DNA from: Pacificoceanicola onchidii
Lineage (GTDB): Bacteria > Pseudomonadota > Alphaproteobacteria > Rhodobacterales > Rhodobacteraceae
Length of the DNA stretch: 64,000 nt
Reading direction: 5' to 3'
Assembly: GCF_004804335.1 (NCBI RefSeq)
Contig: NZ_SRXY01000001.1
Coordinates: 1-64,000, forward strand
The notes under the pieces were generated by a model. That model was not told the DNA's origin. It did not search any database and saw only the letters and a program-made list of their open reading frames with translations. Below are positions 7,755 to 15,301 of the stretch, in pieces (the first letter of the stretch is position 1; each line of letters begins with the position of its first letter). The position numbers were made by a program, and so were the translations under genes.

Positions 7755-7921
7755 GCGCGGAATCAAGGCCGCAGGCCGCCGCGCCCATCGACGGGCCGTC
7801 CCCACGGCACGGCGATTGGGTTGATGCTGGGAACTACACCGGCCTAGCGCGCCAGTTTCTGAGATAAATCGAGGGGATCAGAAGGAGGATCGCCGTACCA
7901 CGGCCCGTCGATGGCGCGGCT
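7755..7921. repeat. 166 bp foldback repeat, copy 1
   Basis: This segment is about 85% similar by eye to 61641-61806. It carries inverted arms: 7778-7799 (GCCGCGCCCATCGACGGGCC onset) and 7900-7920 (ACGGCCCGTCGATGGCGC onset), which pair except for one extra C. It begins GCGCGGAATCAAGG and ends GGCGCGGCT. No protein is encoded. It lies in the 400 base gap between the TetR gene and hisH. Confidence 0.8.
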
Positions 7922-8093
7922 TGTGCGCTGAGCATGAGGTCCCGGATAAAGTCCGGGACGGGGTAGGCTCAATGTCCGCTCAAGGCCAATACCTCCCCCT
8001 CCATACACCCGCGCCCAGACCCATGTTGACATTCCCCCGGTTTCACGCGACCCACGGGCGCAATCCCAAGGCCGACCAAGGAGGCACCCTGCC

Positions 8094-8729
8094 ATGCTCA
8101 CAGCGATCATCGACTATGAAAGCGGCAACCTGCACTCCGCCGAAAAGGCCTTCCAGAAAATGGCGCAGGAAACCGGCGGCGCGGAAGTGCGTGTGACCAC
8201 CGACCCGGACGTGGTCGCCAAAGCCGATCACATCGTCCTGCCCGGCGACGGCGCCTTTCCCGCCTGCGCCAGGGCGCTGCGCGCCTCCGGCTGCTTTGAT
8301 GCGATGATCGAAGCGGTCGAAACCCGCGGCCGCCCGTTCCTCGGGATCTGTGTCGGCATGCAGCTGATGGCCCGCAAAGGCCACGAATACGAAGATACCG
8401 ACGGGCTTGGCTGGATCGACGGCGAAGTCTCCGCCATCTCGCCGCGCGATGCGGCGCTGAAAGTCCCGCATATGGGCTGGAACGATCTGGTCATCGACAG
8501 CGCCCACCCGGTGCTGGACGGGCTGAAAACCGGCGATCACGCCTATTTCGTCCACTCCTACCAGATGGCCATGACGGACCCGTCCCAGCGCATCGCGCAT
8601 GTGGACTACGGCGGCGATGTCACGGCAATTGTCGGGCGGGACACCATGCTTGGCCTGCAGTTCCACCCGGAGAAAAGCGCCGGAGCAGGCCTGCGCATGA
8701 TCGCCAACTTCCTCAGCTGGCGACCATGA
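8094..8729 (+). CDS. hisH: Imidazole glycerol phosphate synthase, glutaminase subunit
   Basis: 211 residues. HisH releases ammonia from glutamine and passes it to HisF, which forms imidazoleglycerol phosphate and AICAR. The class I amidotransferase triad is visible: Cys86 in GICVGMQL, His191 and Glu193 in QFHPEKS. The start ATG has CAAGGAGG upstream at good spacing. It lies separate from hisA and hisF, with a DUF2147 gene on the other strand between. Confidence 0.96.
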   Translation: MLTAIIDYESGNLHSAEKAFQKMAQETGGAEVRVTTDPDVVAKADHIVLPGDGAFPACARALRASGCFDAMIEAVETRGRPFLGICVGMQLMARKGHEYEDTDGLGWIDGEVSAISPRDAALKVPHMGWNDLVIDSAHPVLDGLKTGDHAYFVHSYQMAMTDPSQRIAHVDYGGDVTAIVGRDTMLGLQFHPEKSAGAGLRMIANFLSWRP

Positions 8730-8748
8730 TATCCTTGTCAGCCGGGCC

Positions 8749-9132
8749 TTAGCGAATCCGGCTCCAGGTCTGGCTCGAACAGAGCAAACCACCCGCCACG
8801 CAGCCCGACAGTTTCAGGCTGTTGCCACTGAGTTGCATCTTGCCGGTGTAGATCTTGTTGTTCGACGGACGCCAGACCTTGCCCTTGTAGGCACCGCCCC
8901 CCTGCGGCGCCATGCTGCGCACCAACTGTTTGCCCTTGTTCGGGGAATTGTACTCGCCCGACGCATTGAACGTCCGGCTGATGACACCGCAGACATTTGC
9001 GCCGCACGGGCTGATCGTCACATGCGCATAGGCCCCGTCATCCACCTGCGTCTTCCAGGTGCCCACGGCCGGATCCGCGCTCGCCATCCCCGCGAGAGCG
9101 ATCAGCCCCGCCGCCAGAAGTGTCGTCTTCAT
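8749..9132 (-). CDS. DUF2147 family secreted protein
   Basis: 127 residues with a signal peptide (MKTTLLAAGLIALAGMASA). The mature part has the DUF2147 pattern: VGTWKTQVDDGAYAHVTISPC, CGVISR, and YKGKVWRPSNNKIYTGKMQL, ending in CVAGGLLCSSQTWSRI. Members are small periplasmic beta-rich proteins of unknown function, often in Rhodobacteraceae. The start at 9132 has GGAGGAG before it; the frame is open further upstream to 9216. It is convergent with hisH, 19 bases away. Confidence 0.82.
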   Translation of the reverse strand: MKTTLLAAGLIALAGMASADPAVGTWKTQVDDGAYAHVTISPCGANVCGVISRTFNASGEYNSPNKGKQLVRSMAPQGGGAYKGKVWRPSNNKIYTGKMQLSGNSLKLSGCVAGGLLCSSQTWSRIR

Positions 9133-9398
9133 CTTTATCTCCTCCCTGAGTGTCCGGGCAGCTTGGCGCAGGCGGCTTCTCCCGATCAAGATTGACGTAA
9201 CGGCGCGCCGCGTCATGACGTTACAGCATTTTCGCGCCCTCCGGTGCTCCCGCTCCGCCTGACGTACTCAAAACCAGCCCCAAAACCCGCGAAAAGATGC
9301 CCTTCGATCCCGCATTTTGACGCGGTGCAGCATGAATGGTTGCACCAAAGGCCACGTCAGACTAAGGGGCTGTCAAGACTTCCAAAAGGATGGGCGAG

Positions 9399-10121
9399 AT
9401 GATCCTGTATCCCGCGATTGACCTCAAAGACGGCAAGGCCGTCCGCCTGCTTCGGGGCGACATGGACAAGGCCACCGTGTTCAACGACGATCCCGCCGCG
9501 CAGGCGCTGGAGTTTGTTGCGGCTGGCTGCGAATGGCTGCACCTCGTCGATCTCAACGGCGCGTTCGCCGGCGAGCCGGTGAACGGCGCAGCGGTCGAAG
9601 CGATCCTCTCGCAGACCCGGACACCGGCGCAACTCGGCGGCGGCATCCGCGACATGGCAACCATCGAGATGTGGCTCTCCAAAGGCCTCGCTCGCGTAAT
9701 CCTCGGCACCGTTGCAGTCGAAAACCCGGCGCTGGTGCGCGAAGCCGCAGCGGCCTTCCCGGGCAAGATCGCCGTCGGCATTGACGCCAAGGACGGCCGC
9801 GTGGCCACCAAGGGCTGGGCCGAAGTCACGGACGTGGACGCAGTCGAGCTGGCAAAATCCTATGAAGACGCCGGCGTCGCGGCGATCATCTACACCGACA
9901 TCAACCGCGATGGCGCGATGCAGGGGCCAAATGTCGACGCCACGGCAGCGCTGGCCCGTGCTGTCACCATCCCGGTCATCGCCTCGGGCGGCGTTTCGTC
10001 TCTCAAGGATATCAAAGCCCTGCGCGACTGCGACGCATCGCTGAACGGCGCGATCTCCGGACGGGCGCTCTACGACGGCGCATTGGACCTGAAAGAAGCC
10101 ATCAAGGCGCTGCGCGGCTAA
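9399..10121 (+). CDS. hisA: ProFAR isomerase
   Basis: 240 residues. HisA is the TIM-barrel isomerase of histidine synthesis that converts ProFAR to PRFAR. The first strand has the catalytic Asp in YPAIDLKDG, the middle Asp in YTDINRDG, and the phosphate sites LGGGIR and IASGGVSS. The ATG at 9399 (MILYPAID) is preferred over the in-frame ATG at 9390, because the AAGG at 9386-9389 stands directly against the latter but at proper distance from the former. HisA and HisF are homologous half-barrel repeats. Confidence 0.95.
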   Translation: MILYPAIDLKDGKAVRLLRGDMDKATVFNDDPAAQALEFVAAGCEWLHLVDLNGAFAGEPVNGAAVEAILSQTRTPAQLGGGIRDMATIEMWLSKGLARVILGTVAVENPALVREAAAAFPGKIAVGIDAKDGRVATKGWAEVTDVDAVELAKSYEDAGVAAIIYTDINRDGAMQGPNVDATAALARAVTIPVIASGGVSSLKDIKALRDCDASLNGAISGRALYDGALDLKEAIKALRG

Positions 10122-10172
10122 CCCGCACCCACTACAGAGGATTTGCGCCGGGTCTGTGACCCGTCGCCACGC

Positions 10173-10200
10173 GGGGGCGCGGCCTGTCGGCCGCGCCCCC
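10173..10200. terminator. GC hairpin after hisA
   Basis: A perfect 12 bp stem (GGGGGCGCGGCC with GGCCGCGCCCCC) encloses a TGTC loop, 51 bases after the hisA stop. No T run follows, so it may be a transcript-end stabiliser rather than a classic terminator. Confidence 0.5.
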
Positions 10201-10288
10201 GTCCGCATCCGATCTGCGACATCGCTTCCCTTGCCCGCCCTCTTTGGCAGTGCTTCACTGATAGCGCGAACAGATCATAGGTGCGCTC

Positions 10289-10726
10289 ATGCCGATCACC
10301 AAAACCCGCTTCCCCGAAACGGCCAATCTCTGGACCCACGCCCAGCCCGGCGACTTCGTCGACGGCTACGCCGTGCGCTCGGACCTGCCCCTGAAAGACG
10401 CCCTGACCAAAGCCCTGCGCCTGCCCGGCTGGGCCAACGCGCTGCTATCCCTGCGCAACCTCCTCGTGGCCCCGCTCGGCCTGAAAACCGGGCCCACCGA
10501 CAGCGACGCGATCTTCCCGGTCACCTACGAGACAGAGCAGGAAATCAACATCGGCATCAACGATCGCCACCTCGACTTCCGCATCGGCCTCGCGCGCCAG
10601 GGCGAGATGATCCACATGGCCACTTGGGTCCACCCCCACAACCTTTTCGGCCGCGCCTACCTGATCCTGGTCATGCCCTTCCATATCCTGATCACCCGCA
10701 CCGCCCTGCGCCGACTGACAGCATAA
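10289..10726 (+). CDS. DUF2867 family protein
   Basis: 145 residues, no signal peptide. The pattern [20 protein letters not shown] followed by a hydrophobic C-terminal end ([20 protein letters not shown]) fits the DUF2867 family, whose function is unknown. The start ATG follows GGTGCGCTC, a weak ribosome site. It sits between hisA and hisF in the same direction, but carries no histidine-pathway motif, so its place there may be accidental. Confidence 0.72.
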   Translation: MPITKTRFPETANLWTHAQPGDFVDGYAVRSDLPLKDALTKALRLPGWANALLSLRNLLVAPLGLKTGPTDSDAIFPVTYETEQEINIGINDRHLDFRIGLARQGEMIHMATWVHPHNLFGRAYLILVMPFHILITRTALRRLTA

Positions 10727-10746
10727 CCGCCCCCATACGGACCCTG

Positions 10747-10769
10747 TCTTCTTCTCTGTCAAAATATCC
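10747..10769. repeat. Short dispersed intergenic motif
   Basis: TCTTCTTCTCTGTCAAAATATCC. Near-identical copies are at 24102, 32703 and 41333, and related forms on the other strand at 19386 and 46666. All copies lie between genes except the one at 46666. Confidence 0.65.
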
Positions 10770-10824
10770 ACATTCCGCCGCTACCACCTTCACAACGCCC
10801 CCGCTTTCGCGCTACCTCAGCGAC

Positions 10825-11583
10825 ATGTTGAAAACCCGCATCATCCCCTGTCTCGACGTCGCCGATGGCCGTGTGGTCAAAGGCGTCAATTTCGTTGATC
10901 TGGTCGACGCCGGCGATCCCGTCGATGCCGCCCGCGCCTATGATGCCGCCGGGGCGGACGAGATCTGCTTTCTCGACATCCACGCGACCCACGAAAACCG
11001 TGGCACCATGTTTGATGTGGTCACCCGCACCGCCGAGCAATGTTTCATCCCGCTGACCGTCGGCGGCGGCGTGCGCACCGTTGCCGATGTGCGGGCGCTG
11101 CTGCTCGCCGGGGCCGACAAGGTCAGCTTCAACTCCGCCGCCGTGGCCAACCCCGATGTGGTGGCCGAGGCCGCCGATCACTTCGGCAGCCAGTGCATCG
11201 TCTGTGCCATCGACGCCAAAACCGTCTCCCCCGGCAAATGGGAGATCTTCACCCACGGCGGGCGCAAACCCACCGGCATCGACGCCGTGGAATTTGCCAC
11301 CATGATCGCCGCGAAGGGCGCAGGTGAAATCCTGCTCACCTCCATGGACCGCGACGGCACGAAGTCCGGCTTCAACCTGCCCCTGACGCGCGCCATCGCC
11401 GATGCGGTCAGCATCCCGGTCATTGCCTCGGGCGGCGTGGGCGAACTTGACCACCTCGTCGAGGGCGTCACCGAAGGCCACGCCTCCGCCGTGCTGGCCG
11501 CCTCGATCTTCCACTTCGGCACCTACACCATCGCCGAAGCCAAGGCCCATATGGCCGCTGCGGGCGTGCCGGTCCGGCTGTGA
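10825..11583 (+). CDS. hisF: Imidazole glycerol phosphate synthase, cyclase subunit
   Basis: 252 residues. HisF uses ammonia from HisH to convert PRFAR into imidazoleglycerol phosphate and AICAR. The catalytic residues Asp11 (IIPCLDV) and Asp130 (CAIDAKT) and the phosphate loops VGGGVRT and IASGGVGE are intact. The frame is open from 10156, but only the ATG at 10825 gives the conserved [12 protein letters not shown] start. Its stop overlaps the GTG start of the next gene by four bases, so the downstream genes to hisE appear translationally coupled. Confidence 0.96.
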   Translation: MLKTRIIPCLDVADGRVVKGVNFVDLVDAGDPVDAARAYDAAGADEICFLDIHATHENRGTMFDVVTRTAEQCFIPLTVGGGVRTVADVRALLLAGADKVSFNSAAVANPDVVAEAADHFGSQCIVCAIDAKTVSPGKWEIFTHGGRKPTGIDAVEFATMIAAKGAGEILLTSMDRDGTKSGFNLPLTRAIADAVSIPVIASGGVGELDHLVEGVTEGHASAVLAASIFHFGTYTIAEAKAHMAAAGVPVRL

Positions 11584-11999
11584 GCGCCGCAGGCACCTCT
11601 GACGGCAGCAATGTCGTGGTGCGTGAAGGCGCGGTCGAAGAGACCACCTGCAAACGCACCGGCAAACCTGTCACCATCGTCACCGGTCATCTCGACGTGG
11701 GCGACATGTCCGCCGGATGGTACACCGTCGCTGTCACCCATGGAGCCACGGACCAACTGCCGCTGCTGCGGCTCTACATCGGCGATTGGTCCGAGACGGC
11801 CGGCCCGCAGGAACGCTGGGGCATCCGCATGGGGATCGACCGCGACGGCGCGCATGTGGTGGACTGGCCGGAGGCGGACATCACTGAGGCCACCCCGATC
11901 TTCACCCCGCTCAGCCGCGCCCAGATCCTCGGCACGCCCATGGAAGCGCAGATCTGGACCCTGACAAACCGCATCCTGACCCGCGATTCCCGCCTGTAA
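11580..11999 (+). CDS. Small protein of unknown function, first paralogue between hisF and hisE
   Basis: 139 residues starting at a GTG that overlaps the hisF stop. No domain is recognised. It aligns over most of its length with the next gene product: [12 protein letters not shown] with [30 protein letters not shown] with [18 protein letters not shown], and the clearer block [12 protein letters not shown] then ERWGIRMG with [12 protein letters not shown] then QRWAIRSY. The end of both has Ile-Leu-(Gly/Asp)-Thr-Pro and a final KDSRL/TRDSRL. This copy has a single cysteine, lacking the CECC cluster of its neighbour. It is soluble by composition. Placement points to co-expression with the histidine operon. 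Confidence 0.75.
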   Translation: MSAAGTSDGSNVVVREGAVEETTCKRTGKPVTIVTGHLDVGDMSAGWYTVAVTHGATDQLPLLRLYIGDWSETAGPQERWGIRMGIDRDGAHVVDWPEADITEATPIFTPLSRAQILGTPMEAQIWTLTNRILTRDSRL

Positions 12000-12004
12000 G
12001 CGCC

Positions 12005-12421
12005 ATGGACTGGGAGGCCATCACCGTCGAAGAGACCGCGTCCCTCACACGAACTCCCTGTGAATGCTGCGGAAAAACGACCCTGCAGGCAGACGGAGAC
12101 CTGCATCACGGCAACGTCTGGATCAGTTGCTACTCGGTTCGCTGGTCGAACTGCTCTGATGCCCCGCCGCCGCTCCTGACGGTCTATGTGGGTGACGGGT
12201 CAGACGGCGCGCGGGCCGATCAACGCTGGGCGATCCGCTCATATTGGCGCAGCGAAGGGCTCGGGCTTGACGACTGGTCCGCCGAAGAGCGCGCCGCGAT
12301 CACGCTCTTCACGCTGCTGGATCGCGAAGATGTACTCGACACGCCCTTTGCCACGGAATACTGGTCCATGATCGACGCCATCATCATGAAAGACAGCCGG
12401 TTGGAGGCCCTACGCGCATGA
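12005..12421 (+). CDS. Small protein of unknown function, second paralogue between hisF and hisE
   Basis: 138 residues, starting five bases after the previous gene and ending in an ATGA overlap with hisE. It is a paralogue of the preceding protein, but has the cysteine cluster [11 protein letters not shown] at residues 18-28 plus two further cysteines (ISCYSV and SNCSDA), a plausible metal-binding knuckle. The second half, [20 protein letters not shown], is helical. No known family is recognised. The tight coupling on both sides suggests it is made together with HisF and HisE. Confidence 0.75.
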   Translation: MDWEAITVEETASLTRTPCECCGKTTLQADGDLHHGNVWISCYSVRWSNCSDAPPPLLTVYVGDGSDGARADQRWAIRSYWRSEGLGLDDWSAEERAAITLFTLLDREDVLDTPFATEYWSMIDAIIMKDSRLEALRA

Positions 12422-12726
12422 CCCTCGAAGAGCTCGAACAGATCGTCGCCACCCGCGCCGCCGCCTCCCCGGACGAGTCGTGGACCGCCAAGCTGCTGGC
12501 CAAAGGCCCGGAGAAATGCGCCGAGAAGTTTGGCGAAGAGGCGGTGGAGGCCATCATCGAAGCCATCAAGGACGACCGCGAAAAGCTCGCCTGCGAAGCC
12601 GCGGACGTGCTCTTCCACCTGCTCGTCATGCTCAAATCCCGCGACGTGCCCCTTTCGGCGGTCATGGCGGTACTGGCGGGGCGGCAAAGCCAATCCGGCC
12701 TCGCGGAAAAAGCCTCGCGCGCGTGA
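12418..12726 (+). CDS. hisE: Phosphoribosyl-ATP pyrophosphatase
   Basis: 102 residues, the size of stand-alone HisE. It hydrolyses phosphoribosyl-ATP to phosphoribosyl-AMP in step two of histidine synthesis. The MazG-like metal-binding pattern is clear: [17 protein letters not shown] followed by [14 protein letters not shown]. The ATG overlaps the previous stop (ATGA). It is the last gene of the hisF-hisE string. Confidence 0.95.
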   Translation: MTLEELEQIVATRAAASPDESWTAKLLAKGPEKCAEKFGEEAVEAIIEAIKDDREKLACEAADVLFHLLVMLKSRDVPLSAVMAVLAGRQSQSGLAEKASRA

Positions 12727-12832
12727 GGCGCGGTCCACTCCCGCTATACGGGCACAGCACACAGAAACTTGAAAACAAGGGCGACGCAGGGTAAACACTT
12801 CGCAAATTTTATTTGCCTCCGGGGATTATTCC

Positions 12833-13501
12833 ATGCGTCGCACCGCGCTTTCTCTCGCTGCCCTTGCGTTTTCCGCCACAACCGCCACGGCCGTGCCCGT
12901 GTCCTATTCGGTGAACTTCACCTACCCCGGCGCCCAGTATTACTGCGTCGGCTGCGGCGGCGCATATGGTCCGCCCACCACGGCCGGCGGCACGCTTTCC
13001 GGCAGTTTCACACTGGACGGCTCTCTGACCGGGACCGACATCTTCACCGACTTCAACTTCACCAGCGGCATTCCTGAAAACGTCGAGCCTTTCGTTGGCA
13101 TGCCCGAACAGGTGGTCAGCTACACCTTCGGGGACCCTTACGTCACCATCTCCGATCTTGGCGGCGGCAGCTTCTCGATCCGCAACCACTATGGTCATTC
13201 AGGTTTCCTGGACAGCGAAGGCTGGGTGTCGATTCTCTACATGACCTTTGCGGATATGGGAGATATCGGAACGTCAGAGCTGGAGGTGGACTTCAACGAA
13301 CTGTTCCGCCTGCGCGGCTATACCGGGTTCGGCTACTATGGCCACACCTTCCGCGAAGACAGCCGTGGCCAGAACGTCGGACCATCGGTCGATTCCGCCG
13401 CCTCCGCCACGCTGATCTCCGCCGTGCCTCTGCCCGCTGGCGGGCTGCTGCTGCTCACCGGTCTGGGTGCCATTGGCCTGATGCGGCGCAAAAAGGTCTG
13501 A
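12833..13501 (+). CDS. Secreted protein with VPLPA-CTERM sorting tail
   Basis: 222 residues with a signal peptide cut near residue 20 (TATA-VPVSY). The body is rich in glycine, phenylalanine and tyrosine and has an early cysteine pair (YYCVGCGG). The tail is AVPLPAGGLLLLTGLGAIGL followed by MRRKK, the VPLPA-CTERM signal also seen at 394-969 and 44517-45071. Outside the tail and leader it does not resemble those two. The ribosome site is weak (CCGGGGATT). A twin-hairpin repeat lies 12 bases after the stop and could end transcription. Confidence 0.8.
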   Translation: MRRTALSLAALAFSATTATAVPVSYSVNFTYPGAQYYCVGCGGAYGPPTTAGGTLSGSFTLDGSLTGTDIFTDFNFTSGIPENVEPFVGMPEQVVSYTFGDPYVTISDLGGGSFSIRNHYGHSGFLDSEGWVSILYMTFADMGDIGTSELEVDFNELFRLRGYTGFGYYGHTFREDSRGQNVGPSVDSAASATLISAVPLPAGGLLLLTGLGAIGLMRRKKV

Positions 13502-13513
13502 TCCGGGCGGGCC

Positions 13514-13555
13514 AAATTCCATCCATGGAATTTGCAAGGTCCGTCCACGGACCTT
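13514..13555. repeat. Twin-hairpin intergenic repeat, second copy
   Basis: AAATTCCA-TCCA-TGGAATTT (13514-13533), a GC linker, then AAGGTCCG-TCCA-CGGACCTT (13536-13555). The loops and linker match the element at 5337-5378, while the stem bases differ in a paired manner. It sits between two converging genes. Confidence 0.75.
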
Positions 13556-13567
13556 CACCGCGCAGGC

Positions 13568-14035
13568 TCAGAGCTTTGACGAAATCACCCCGGTGTTAAA
13601 ACCGCCCATGCGCAGCTCGCCGAACAGGCGTTGATATTCGATCTTGGGGCAGCGGTTCTGGATCACGTCCACCCCGCGCGCCTCCGCCATCGCCGCCGCT
13701 TCGGCGTTCTCAACGCCGATCTGCATCCAGACCGTCCTGAGCCCGTCAAAACAGTCCAGCGCCTCTTCGACGATGGGCGGCACGTGTTCGGAGCGGCGGA
13801 AGATATCGACCATATCGACATCCTTCGGGCAGTCCTGCAATGACGCCCGTACCTCTTGTCCAAACAGCATCTTGCCCGCGTGGCCCGGATTCACCGGGAT
13901 CGCCGTGAAGCCTTTCAGCGACAGGTAACGCGCCACGTAGTAACTCGGGCGCACAGGGTTCATCGACACGCCCACAACGGCGATGGTTTTGGTGCGGGTC
14001 AGGATCTTTTTCAGAAAGGCGTCAGAATAGCTCAT
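13568..14035 (-). CDS. CoA-binding domain protein (YccU type)
   Basis: 155 residues forming one Rossmann-like CoA-binding domain. The nucleotide loop is IAVVGVSMNPVRPSYYVARY, and the family's NPG and VDIFRR motifs follow. VWMQIGVEN and then CPKIEY match the family end. Related proteins bind CoA or nucleotides, but their cellular role is unknown. It converges with the VPLPA-CTERM gene, with the twin hairpin between. Confidence 0.85.
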   Translation of the reverse strand: MSYSDAFLKKILTRTKTIAVVGVSMNPVRPSYYVARYLSLKGFTAIPVNPGHAGKMLFGQEVRASLQDCPKDVDMVDIFRRSEHVPPIVEEALDCFDGLRTVWMQIGVENAEAAAMAEARGVDVIQNRCPKIEYQRLFGELRMGGFNTGVISSKL

Positions 14036-14084
14036 GCGCCGACTTTAGGTCGCGAGACGAGCGATTGCACTATCGCGTTTCGAG

Positions 14085-14116
14085 AAAAGAAAAAGCGCCC
14101 GGGGCAACCCCGGGCG
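14085..14116 (-). terminator. Terminator of the DUF2235 gene
   Basis: GCGCCCGGGG-CAA-CCCCGGGCGC (14094-14116) is followed on the minus strand by TTTTTCTTTT. It faces the gene that stops at 14249. Confidence 0.8.
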
Positions 14117-14248
14117 CCAGTCACGGAACGAGGGACAGTGAAGACAACGCGGGGGTTCCGGCCCCGCGATGGTACAAATGATATAGGCACGAATGTCACA
14201 GTAAAAAGGGGGTTTCACCACTCTGTGAAGTTTTCCTTGACGCGCCCC

Positions 14249-15301
14249 TCAGGACTGGGCCGCAGCCTGCCGTTTCGGCATAACCCGTTCCAGAGTCGCA
14301 TGAAATTTTTCTGACGGATCGTGGCCAACCTTGCGCGCGTGGCGCAGCAGGAAGAGCTTTGCCGTCCCGGACCACGTCCCGACCGAGGGCGCGTTCTCAT
14401 CTGTGGGAAAGCGCGCCTGCCACCCTTCCGGCAACGCAATGCCGCAGCGCTCCAGCCGTTCCAGCATCCACACCAGAGGAATGTTCGACAGCCCCCGCGC
14501 CTCGTTGAACCCGCCAAGCTGGCCGCCGATGTCACCATGCGAGCCGCGGAACCAGACCTGCTCCATCTCGCCCTCCCAGCCCGGGCATTCGGTCCAGAGC
14601 ACGGGCGCAAAGGCGAGGCGCTTTTCGTCATAGGCCAGCGCGTGAAAGCCGTGTTTCACCGAAGCGCCGATGTCGTGGTTGTGAAAGCCGTGGCTGTCCC
14701 GATAGAAGCGCCAGAGGATCGGCACGCGAAAGCCCAGCGCCTTGACCGTGTCCCAGACCCCGATCATCTCGATGGGCGACTCGGCGTGGCAATAGCGGCG
14801 GTGAAACACATCCGCCGCCCGCCCTTCGGGGTCATATTGATACAGCCGGTAGGCCTGCCGGATGTTGCGCACCGTGGCGTGTTTCGCCTGCACCAGCCCG
14901 ACCTGGTCAATGACCCCCGCCAGCGAGCGCACCGCGTAGGCCCCGCGCGAATAACCCATCAGGAAGATGCGATCCCCCTCCCGATAGCGCGAGGCAAGAT
15001 AGCCATACGCACGCCGGATCTGACGGTTGATACCGCGCCCGACGATGATGTCATGGGTAGAGCGCCAGTCGGACCATTGCACGCCGGCCTCATAGTAGAC
15101 GGAGGTGCCCGGCGTTTCGGTCAGCAGCTTGTAGGTCAGCCCGGCGTTGGTCTCCTGTCCGGGTGTGAGCGAAGACATGGTGCCGTCAAGGATGATGACA
15201 TGGTCCACCGGCCCGCGGCGCGGCGCAAAGGAAGAGTGGCCCCGGGCGAAGCGCCTCTGAAGCCATCCAAGAACCGTATCACTCAGCCGCGTTTGGCGCA
15301 T
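14249..15301 (-). CDS. DUF2235 alpha/beta hydrolase
   Basis: 350 residues, a single DUF2235 domain. The nucleophile box is GYSRGAYAVRSLAG with Ser118; Asp184 (GVWDTVKALG) and His255 (RGSHGDIGG) complete the catalytic triad. The same domain is the lipase core of Tle1-type secreted phospholipases, but this protein has no type VI partners nearby, so it is probably a cytoplasmic hydrolase of unknown substrate. Its start lies inside the end of the upstream molybdenum hydroxylase gene (23 base overlap), so the two are likely co-transcribed. Confidence 0.85.
   Translation of the reverse strand: MRQTRLSDTVLGWLQRRFARGHSSFAPRRGPVDHVIILDGTMSSLTPGQETNAGLTYKLLTETPGTSVYYEAGVQWSDWRSTHDIIVGRGINRQIRRAYGYLASRYREGDRIFLMGYSRGAYAVRSLAGVIDQVGLVQAKHATVRNIRQAYRLYQYDPEGRAADVFHRRYCHAESPIEMIGVWDTVKALGFRVPILWRFYRDSHGFHNHDIGASVKHGFHALAYDEKRLAFAPVLWTECPGWEGEMEQVWFRGSHGDIGGQLGGFNEARGLSNIPLVWMLERLERCGIALPEGWQARFPTDENAPSVGTWSGTAKLFLLRHARKVGHDPSEKFHATLERVMPKRQAAAQS

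Noticed and set aside
9321-9349. PhaR site before hisA (GGTGCA and TGCACC arms)
   Set aside because: The arms lack the CTGC-N3-GCAG pattern and are only six bases, so a link to PHA control is not supported.
14249-15301. Type VI secretion phospholipase effector
   Set aside because: DUF2235 is shared with Tle1 effectors, but no vgrG, immunity or other type VI genes are near, and there is no secretion marker.
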